Source of the DNA: an uncultured Ruminococcus sp.
GTDB lineage: Bacteria; Bacillota; Clostridia; Oscillospirales; CAG-272
Assembly: GCA_902773455.1 (NCBI GenBank)
Contig: CACYEW010000155.1
Coordinates: forward strand, 1 to 6,936
Direction: 5' to 3'
Length of the DNA: 6,936 bases
Positions 1 through 4,664 of the stretch are shown one piece after another. Position 1 is the first letter of the stretch. The number at the start of each line of letters is the position of its first letter. The notes beneath the pieces are model-generated. The model saw only the letters and a program-made list of their open reading frames with translations. It was not told the DNA's origin and did not search any database. A program made the translations under genes and the position numbers.

Positions 1-1950
1 ACGGTCAGCGAAAAGAGCTTCAACGGCGCCGGCTGGCAGTCGGCGAGCGACGCGAAGATACTCGAGTTCGTGAAACGGTATTCGCATCTCCCAGGCGTCG
101 CCGCGTATTACGTAGTAGACGAGCCGGCGTCTTCCACCGTTTTCGCGCGTGCTATATCGCTCATCAAGAGCGTCATGCCGAACGCCGTCGCGCACATGAA
201 CTACTGCGGCGCGTATAAGGACAACGTGACGGCGCTGCAGAAAGAGTTGAAGGACAAATACGGGCTCTCGCTCGACTACGTGATGTACGACGCGTACGTC
301 TTCACCTCGAAGAGCTGCAACGAAAACACGCTTTACGGTCAGATAAGATACAATCAGAAGATAAGCCGCGAGCTCGGCGTTCCCGGCGCGTCGTACGTGC
401 AGGCGATGAACTGGAACAACAACCACCGTCCCAACGCCGACGAGGTGAGATATCAGGTGTTCGCGATGCTCGCCGGCGGCGTCAAGCAGATATCGTACTT
501 CTGCTGGAAAACGCCCGCGGCAAACGCCGCGGAGACGTACGGTCCCGCGATAATCGACATAAACAACGAGCCGACGGACCTTTTCGAGCCCGTGTGCAAG
601 ATCAACGCGCAGGTGCAGGCGCTAGGCCCGACGCTGATGAAGCTCGATATGGAGAAGATATATCATACCGGCGCGAATTTCGGTTCGGAATACAACGCTC
701 TGCCCCTCGGATTCTTCATACAGCCGACGAACACGAACAAGAGGCTCGCGATCTCGCACATGGTGGAAAAGGATACCGGCAGAAATTACGCGATGATCGT
801 AAACCGCAATTACACCGCGTCGGCTACGGTCACTTTCACCGCCGACAAAGACATCAAAAAGCTTGAATACATAAGCACCGAAACGGGACAGCCGGTCGAA
901 CTCACTGCAAAAGACGGCGTGTACACGGTCGAGCTGCTCGCCGGAGAGGGCGTGCTGCTGCGTACCGACGCCGAATATGAATTCGAGATGAAAACGATCA
1001 CGGATTTCCGCCAGCTCGAGGGAGCGATAGCGGAAGCGGACGGCACAGATAAAAACAATTATAGAAACGACGACAACATGAAAGCGTTCGAGGAAGCGCT
1101 GAACGATGCGAAAACTGTGCTTGCCGACAGCACGGCGAAGCAGTCAAAGGTAGACGGCGCGAGAAGCAAGCTCGTCACCGCGATGAGCAAGCTCATACCG
1201 CTTGCGCGCGAAGGTGTGAACCTGGCGCAGAACAAGCCGGTCAAGGCGGAAAACTCGTACGAAGACGGCACGTATTTCTCGAAAAGCTATATCACGGACG
1301 GCGTGAATCTGCCGATGGAGGAGACGACGCACGTCGGCTGGTCCGTCGACCCGTATTCCGTGATTAAGCGCGACGATCCGGTCGACGTCACCGTCGATCT
1401 GCAGGACGTCTACCGGCTCAATTCGATCATAGTCAAGCCGTGCGTGTACAACGACGGCGGTCTGATGCCGACCGACTTCGAGCTGCAGATCTCCGAGGAC
1501 GGCAAAGAGTGGAAGACCGTTTCGTCATATGCCGGAGCGGCCCCGTCGCCCGACGACGTCGTCGCCTCGTTTGACGATACCGCGGCGAGATACGTTCGGG
1601 TGCACATAACGAAGCACAACGAAAACCCCGACCCGACGGGCGGATATCTGTCTCAGTTCGGCGAGATCGAGGTGTTCGGCAAAGAGCTTGACGACGGCGG
1701 CGAGACGACGACCGCCGCGGAGCCGGCCGACACCGCAGAGACAACGACTGATAACGAAGCAACGACCGGCCAACCGGCGACCGAACCCGTCACCGACGCC
1801 GAGCCCGCGACCGCGCCGGACACCGATCCCGGCAAGGAAAGCGGGAACTCAAAGGCGAAGATCCTGATCCCCGTCATCGCCGGCACGGCCGTCCTCGCGG
1901 CAGCCGCAGTTCTGTTGGCGGTATTCGCGATCAGAAAGAAAAAACGTTGA
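1..1950 (+). CDS. Membrane-anchored glycoside-hydrolase-like protein with FIVAR-like and F5/8C modules (5' end missing)
   Basis: The frame is open from base 1, so the gene begins upstream; the GTG at 70 is internal and has no convincing ribosome binding site. Numbering residues from codon 1 of the window (649 visible), residues 1 to about 240 look like the end of a TIM-barrel glycosidase. A strand ending in Asp-Glu-Pro (Glu at 121-123) resembles the acid/base position of GH42- and GH5-like enzymes, and an aromatic strand SYFCWKTP follows at 491-514. A small beta domain runs to about residue 325. Residues 335-401 resemble a FIVAR helical repeat (1003-1203). Residues 407-561 form an F5/8C or CBM32-like module starting NLAQNKPVKA and ending GEIEVFG (1219-1683). 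A Thr/Glu/Pro-rich linker, one hydrophobic helix (1858-1929) and a KKKR tail anchor the protein in the membrane with the domains outside. I infer cell-surface glycan binding and perhaps cleavage. The family, substrate and signal peptide cannot be determined here. No LPxTG motif is present. Confidence 0.9.
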   Translation, partial: TVSEKSFNGAGWQSASDAKILEFVKRYSHLPGVAAYYVVDEPASSTVFARAISLIKSVMPNAVAHMNYCGAYKDNVTALQKELKDKYGLSLDYVMYDAYVFTSKSCNENTLYGQIRYNQKISRELGVPGASYVQAMNWNNNHRPNADEVRYQVFAMLAGGVKQISYFCWKTPAANAAETYGPAIIDINNEPTDLFEPVCKINAQVQALGPTLMKLDMEKIYHTGANFGSEYNALPLGFFIQPTNTNKRLAISHMVEKDTGRNYAMIVNRNYTASATVTFTADKDIKKLEYISTETGQPVELTAKDGVYTVELLAGEGVLLRTDAEYEFEMKTITDFRQLEGAIAEADGTDKNNYRNDDNMKAFEEALNDAKTVLADSTAKQSKVDGARSKLVTAMSKLIPLAREGVNLAQNKPVKAENSYEDGTYFSKSYITDGVNLPMEETTHVGWSVDPYSVIKRDDPVDVTVDLQDVYRLNSIIVKPCVYNDGGLMPTDFELQISEDGKEWKTVSSYAGAAPSPDDVVASFDDTAARYVRVHITKHNENPDPTGGYLSQFGEIEVFGKELDDGGETTTAAEPADTAETTTDNEATTGQPATEPVTDAEPATAPDTDPGKESGNSKAKILIPVIAGTAVLAAAAVLLAVFAIRKKKR

Positions 1951-1972
1951 CATATGAAAAAGGACCGCCCTC

Positions 1973-2183
1973 GCGGTGTACTTCGTAAGGAAGTACACCG
2001 CAGCTAAATTCGCCGCGAGCGGCGAGCTAAATTGGGCTTCGCCCAGCTAAATTTGCTTCGCAAGCTAAATTCGGCTTTGCCGAGCTGAAAAAAGCGAATT
2101 TAATTTAGCTGTCCCTATGGGACAATTTAGCTATCGAACGCAGTGAGATAATTCAGCTGCGAGCGACTGCGAGCAATTTAGCT
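1973..2183. repeat. Hairpin-module array A with a 9-bp spacer that flips orientation
   Basis: Short GC-rich modules are separated by a 9-bp word. AGCTAAATT occurs at 2002-2010, 2025-2033, 2045-2053 and 2063-2071, with a decayed copy at 2083. After the centre the word appears as its reverse complement AATTTAGCT at 2102-2110, 2124-2132, 2150-2158 (one change) and 2175-2183. Modules with clear hairpins are 1973-2001 (12-bp stem, 5-nt loop), 2011-2024, 2034-2044 (GGGC TTC GCCC), 2054-2062, 2072-2082 (CGGC TTT GCCG) and 2111-2123 (GTCCC TAT GGGAC). Modules 2133-2149 and 2159-2174 fold poorly. Forward spacers can pair with reverse spacers, so a transcript could fold into a branched, nested structure. 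No ORF of note overlaps it. It is built like REP/BIME, BOX or STAR intergenic repeats, but I cannot assign it to a named family. Confidence 0.85.
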
Positions 2184-2426
2184 ATTTTCAAAATCATTCT
2201 TAATATCAGAGCGGTTAGAACAAGCTGAAAGAGAATAACCCACTGTGACACTTTCTGTAATTGAAAGGTGTCAGAGTGGGTTTGTTTCTTCCTTGCGCAG
2301 CCTCTCCCTTCACGTGCTTTTTTTCGTAATTAACGAATGAAATTGCAAAAGTGAAAAAAAGATAAAAAATCTGATTTTATACGGTCTAATATTCATCGTT
2401 AAACCAAACCGCTTGAAATCGCAAAA
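2184..2426. other. AT-rich intergenic stretch between the two arrays
   Basis: No gene is visible. It holds the large hairpin at 2237-2282, a small inverted repeat TTCGT-AATTA-ACGAA at 2323-2337, and A/T runs from about 2340 to 2430. No array spacer words or tRNA-like fold were seen here. Confidence 0.6.
2237..2290 (+). terminator. Large terminator-like hairpin
   Basis: The arm starting AACCCACT at 2237 pairs with the arm ending GTGGGTT at 2282. This gives about 19 bp with one G-G mismatch and one bulged base, around a TGTAATT loop. The 3' side continues TTGTTTCTT (T-rich, interrupted), which fits a plus-strand intrinsic terminator for the surface-protein gene some 290 nt upstream. The stem is longer than most terminators, so a remnant of a small inverted-repeat element is an alternative. 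Confidence 0.6.
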
Positions 2427-2605
2427 AATGAAGACGTCGGCTTTGCCGACTAATGAAGCCACTCGCTTCGCTCGTTAATGAAGACGGCGACTTTGCCGCC
2501 TAATTAAGCGAAGTCGCCCCCGTTCCTTAATTAGCGAACGCAGTGAGCGTCTTCATTTCTTCATTAGCGAAGCGTCTTCATTAGCCCCGAAGGGGCGACT
2601 TCATT
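2427..2605. repeat. Hairpin-module array B with an 8-bp spacer that flips orientation
   Basis: It has the same design as the array at 1973-2183 but a different spacer word. TAATGAAG occurs at 2451-2458 and 2476-2483, with variants at 2427-2433 (first base absent) and 2501-2508 (TAATTAAG). After the centre the reverse complement appears at 2526-2533 (CTTAATTA), 2551-2558 (last base T), 2559-2566, 2576-2583 and 2599-2605. The central spacers pair as TAATTAAG/CTTAATTA, and the stem extends by GAA/TTC past one bulged C. Modules include GTCGGC TTT GCCGAC (2436-2450), a near-hairpin at 2486-2500, ACGC AGTGA GCGT (2538-2550), GCGAAGCGT (2567-2575) and GCCCC GAA GGGGC (2584-2596). The array stops right beside the tRNA terminator. 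Its function is unknown. Confidence 0.85.
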
Positions 2606-2606
2606 G

Positions 2607-2634
2607 AAAAATCCGTCCTTTCGGACGGATTTTT
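2607..2634 (-). terminator. Intrinsic terminator of the tRNA-Gln gene (symmetrical)
   Basis: A perfect 12-bp stem, AAAAATCCGTCC (2607-2618) with GGACGGATTTTT (2623-2634), encloses a TTTC loop. It starts two bases beyond the encoded CCA of the minus-strand tRNA. Both strands end in a T run, so it could also stop plus-strand transcription leaving the array. Confidence 0.88.
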
Positions 2635-2635
2635 C

Positions 2636-2713
2636 TGGCTGGGATAGCTGGATTCGAACCAGCGCAGTGCAAGAGTCAAAGTCTTGTGCCTTAACCGACT
2701 TGGCTATATCCCA
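2636..2713 (-). tRNA. tRNA-Gln (anticodon TTG), CCA encoded
   Basis: Read on the minus strand, the acceptor arm TGGGATA (2713-2707) pairs with TATCCCA (2646-2640), followed by discriminator G and CCA (2638-2636). The D arm is GCC/GGC. The anticodon stem CAAGA/TCTTG encloses CTTTGAC, giving anticodon TTG, which reads CAA (Gln). The T arm is GCTGG-TTCGAAT-CCAGC. A 5' U-A closing pair and G73 are usual for glutamine tRNAs. The variable loop is 6 nt in my pairing. It is a single-gene unit with its own promoter and terminator. Confidence 0.96.
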
Positions 2714-2728
2714 TTGTTACGGAAAAGT

Positions 2729-2757
2729 ATTATATCACATGAATCTGTCAAAGTCAA
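2729..2757 (-). promoter_or_regulatory. Sigma-A promoter of tRNA-Gln
   Basis: On the minus strand, TTGACT (2757-2752) and a perfect TATAAT (2734-2729) are separated by exactly 17 nt. The -10 lies 15 nt upstream of the tRNA 5' end, so the 5' leader is very short, as is usual for stable RNA genes. Confidence 0.88.
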
Positions 2758-2841
2758 GATTTTTAACAAATATTTTTGCAGCGCGGAAAACCGTAAAAAG
2801 TAAGCGACAGGCGTTTGCGGAAAAAACAGGTAATATTTATC

Positions 2842-2870
2842 TTGACAAACGCGCAGGACGGCGGTATAAT
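2842..2870 (+). promoter_or_regulatory. Consensus sigma-A promoter of the dockerin-protein gene
   Basis: TTGACA (2842-2847) and TATAAT (2865-2870) both match consensus perfectly and are 17 nt apart, predicting strong transcription. The start should lie near 2877, about 30 nt before the ATG. It diverges from the tRNA promoter at 2729-2757. I see no operator or riboswitch in the short leader. Confidence 0.92.
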
Positions 2871-2907
2871 GTATTCGCAGAAATCTATTATTAAAGGAGT
2901 ATGATAT

Positions 2908-4278
2908 ATGAAAAAGATGTTATCCGCCGTGATCGCGGCCGCGATGATCCTGTCGATGTTCGTGATCTGCCCCGCGGAAGCTTTGCAGGAAAGCGATCTG
3001 CCGTTTGAAAACGCCGCCCCGACGCATATCGCGGCGACGTGGCTCGAGGGCAACGACTCGCCTACGACGATGTCGCTTACGTTTACCATCGACAATTCGA
3101 TAGCGGAATTTTATATGGCTAAGGAACAGGCGGAGGATCTCGATGAATTCATGGCGCAGTATCCGTTTTACGAGATCTATACGGAAGTTCAGATCGACTG
3201 GGCGCTCGACGACGTAAACGACGAGGTGAGCGGCTGGCACTATACTCCGTACTGGGATTACCATCATATCGAAGACGATTACTGGGCGATTGGCGTCGAC
3301 GAAAACTGGAACTGGCGCTGCAGCGCTTGGGACATGGTCAACTGGGGGCTGGGCAACTCCTGCTATACCGCACAGGATTACTGGGTGATGCGCGGGATAA
3401 ACGAGAATGACTTCTACGGCGATCCCGACACGGGCACGCCCGGTATCAAGGATCAGCTCCGTGAAGGTCAGTACACTTACGAAGTAGAAGAAGAAGGCTA
3501 CGATCCCGTACTGCGGATCGACTTTACTGAACACACGATGTATTTCCGCGCACGCCTTTATACCGTACTTACTTACGAAGACGGGGAGGGCGTCGAACGT
3601 CAGTCCTACATTTTCTCCGACTGGTCAGACGCCTGCGGTTACGGTAAGGATATAGCGAAAATAGAACCGCTGAAGCCCGGCGAGGTCGACGCTCCCGTGA
3701 TAACGAATCTCGTCAATCTCGGCATACTCGGAGAAGACGACTGTCCGACGGTCGCGTTCACGCTTACCGTGCCGGACAAGCTCGCCGAACAGGCGGCGAA
3801 CCAGCACTCACTCGGACTTGGGCTTTATATTGAGATCTGGGCGCGCGTAAAAGGCGATACCGAATGGGCAGAAGTGCAGGGCGACAGGGATATAACGGCA
3901 GGTCAGCATCAGGCGTGGCTTTACGCCCTGCAGAACGAAGAGCGCCCGATAGTGACGGCTGACGCGAAGATCGAGCTGCGCTGCCGGTACGCGTACGATT
4001 ACGAAGATGAATACACGGGTTGGGATCTTTATCATTCCGACTGGTCTAAGATCATAACCTTCGGCGGCGACGACGTCGGCGGCTACGGCGACGTGAACGG
4101 CGACGGTAAGGTGAACGGTCAGGACCTTATCAGACTGCGTAAATTCCTGAACGGAGAACAAGTGGCGGTAACAGAAGGCGCCGACGTCAACGGCAACGGC
4201 ACGTTAAACGGTCAGGACCTTATAAGACTTCGTAAACACCTGAACGGAGAAAACGTCGTTCTCGGACCGAAAAACTGA
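2908..4278 (+). CDS. Secreted dockerin type I protein with two related beta modules
   Basis: The ATG at 2908 follows AAAGGAG (2893-2899) by 8 nt. Residues 1-25 are a signal peptide (MKKM, hydrophobic core, CPAEA before the likely cut). Two modules follow, at about 37-247 and 261-386. Both open with Ala-Pro and a later PT...FT strand, and both close on a Tyr-rich strand, then SDWS and an F/Y-G turn, so I read them as diverged copies of a fibronectin-III-like beta sandwich. The first is longer and rich in Trp, Tyr and Asp (residues 108-160), perhaps a ligand surface. Residues 395-446 are a type I dockerin with two calcium loops (ligands D395/N397/D399/N403/D406 and D426/N428/N430/N434/D437), each followed by a DLIRLRK helix. 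By family knowledge the dockerin binds a cohesin, so the protein should join a cellulosome-like or surface complex. No catalytic domain is recognisable; a binding or structural role is inference. No clear terminator follows. Confidence 0.93.
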   Translation: MKKMLSAVIAAAMILSMFVICPAEALQESDLPFENAAPTHIAATWLEGNDSPTTMSLTFTIDNSIAEFYMAKEQAEDLDEFMAQYPFYEIYTEVQIDWALDDVNDEVSGWHYTPYWDYHHIEDDYWAIGVDENWNWRCSAWDMVNWGLGNSCYTAQDYWVMRGINENDFYGDPDTGTPGIKDQLREGQYTYEVEEEGYDPVLRIDFTEHTMYFRARLYTVLTYEDGEGVERQSYIFSDWSDACGYGKDIAKIEPLKPGEVDAPVITNLVNLGILGEDDCPTVAFTLTVPDKLAEQAANQHSLGLGLYIEIWARVKGDTEWAEVQGDRDITAGQHQAWLYALQNEERPIVTADAKIELRCRYAYDYEDEYTGWDLYHSDWSKIITFGGDDVGGYGDVNGDGKVNGQDLIRLRKFLNGEQVAVTEGADVNGNGTLNGQDLIRLRKHLNGENVVLGPKN

Positions 4279-4373
4279 TACGAACGGCTGCTGCGGCTCT
4301 TGTGTTTTCGACCGGGTTTGCTCACACAGTTCTTATTGATTTTAATAATACTGAAATTTTTTTGCATTTTATC

Positions 4374-4402
4374 TTGACATTCGTAAAAAATTATGTTAGT
4401 AT
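4374..4402 (+). promoter_or_regulatory. Promoter of the T-box/ilvBN transcript
   Basis: TTGACA (4374-4379) is followed after 17 nt by TAGTAT (4397-4402), which matches the -10 consensus at four of six positions. Transcription would start near 4409, just ahead of the T-box stem I, leaving a leader of about 255 nt. Confidence 0.8.
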
Positions 4403-4409
4403 CTACTAA

Positions 4410-4645
4410 ACGCAATGAAGCGGATAAAGCGGATCGTAAGCCGATATCAGAGATATGCCGGTCGGTGCGAGGCATACGGAAGATCCGGGTCGTCGCCGCG
4501 GAGCGGACGCGCAGAACGGAGTAAGCGCGGACGGGTGCTCCCGTAACAGGGCCGGAAAGTGCATCCTTACGGATGAAAAAGAGTGGTACCGCGGAAGAAG
4601 CGCTCTTTCGTCTCTTTGAAATTTTAAGAGACGGAAGAGTTTTTT
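4410..4645 (+). promoter_or_regulatory. T-box riboswitch leader of ilvBN, probably isoleucine-responsive
   Basis: The hallmark T-box sequence GAGTGGTACCGCGG is at 4581-4594. Stem I carries the AGAGA element (4449-4453) and the distal GGTGCGAG element (4464-4471); TATGCC (4454-4459) pairs with GGCATA (4471-4476). Further hairpins are ACGGG/CCCGT (4531-4544) and CATCC/GGATG (4562-4575). The antiterminator base pairs AAAGAG (4578-4583) with CTCTTT (4603-4608), the same bases used by the terminator's 5' arm. The loop after stem I reads GAAGATCC. AUC (4483-4485, Ile) is my preferred specifier; GAU (Asp) is one base earlier. The T-box bulge UGGU (4584-4587) requires a tRNA with A73, as Ile, Leu and Val tRNAs have and Asp tRNA does not. 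An uncharged tRNA should stabilise the antiterminator and switch on ilvBN. Confidence 0.93.
4603..4645 (+). terminator. Regulated intrinsic terminator of the T-box
   Basis: CTCTTTCGTCTCTT (4603-4616) pairs with AAGAGACGGAAGAG (4626-4639). This gives 14 bp including one G-U pair, with a 9-nt loop, followed by six T (4640-4645). The 5' arm is shared with the antiterminator, so the two structures exclude each other. Confidence 0.92.
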
Positions 4646-4664
4646 ATTATCCCGGAGGTTTCTG

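Noticed and set aside
70..72. GTG as the true start of the first gene
   Set aside because: The frame is open upstream to base 1, the GTG falls inside a barrel domain, and there is no ribosome binding site before it.
810..1886. Minus-strand ORFs inside the first gene
   Set aside because: They are shadows of the GC-rich coding frame with no domain or ribosome binding site; the plus frame has clear domains throughout.
1973..2001. First hairpin of array A as a rho-independent terminator
   Set aside because: The 12-bp stem is followed by AGCTAAATT, not a T run, so it fits the array pattern better.
1973..2605. CRISPR array
   Set aside because: The repeated words are only 8-9 bp, the intervening units vary from 9 to 29 bp and are themselves palindromes, the repeat flips orientation within each array, and no cas genes are present.
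2636..2713. tRNA-Gln as an integration site for a mobile element
   Set aside because: I found no second copy of the tRNA 3' end in the window and no integrase gene.
2604..2894. Plus-strand 96-codon ORF
   Set aside because: It runs through the tRNA terminator, the tRNA on the opposite strand and both promoters, and the protein looks random.
2920..3534. 204-codon minus-strand ORF opposite the dockerin gene
   Set aside because: The plus strand has a promoter, ribosome binding site, signal peptide and dockerin. The minus frame shows low-complexity Val/Arg/His composition typical of an antisense shadow.
4279..4373. Terminator after the dockerin gene
   Set aside because: I saw no stable hairpin followed by a T run between the stop codon and the ilv promoter.
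4482..4484. GAU (Asp) as the T-box specifier
   Set aside because: The UGGU bulge demands A73, whereas Asp tRNAs carry G73, and an Asp response makes little sense for ilvBN.
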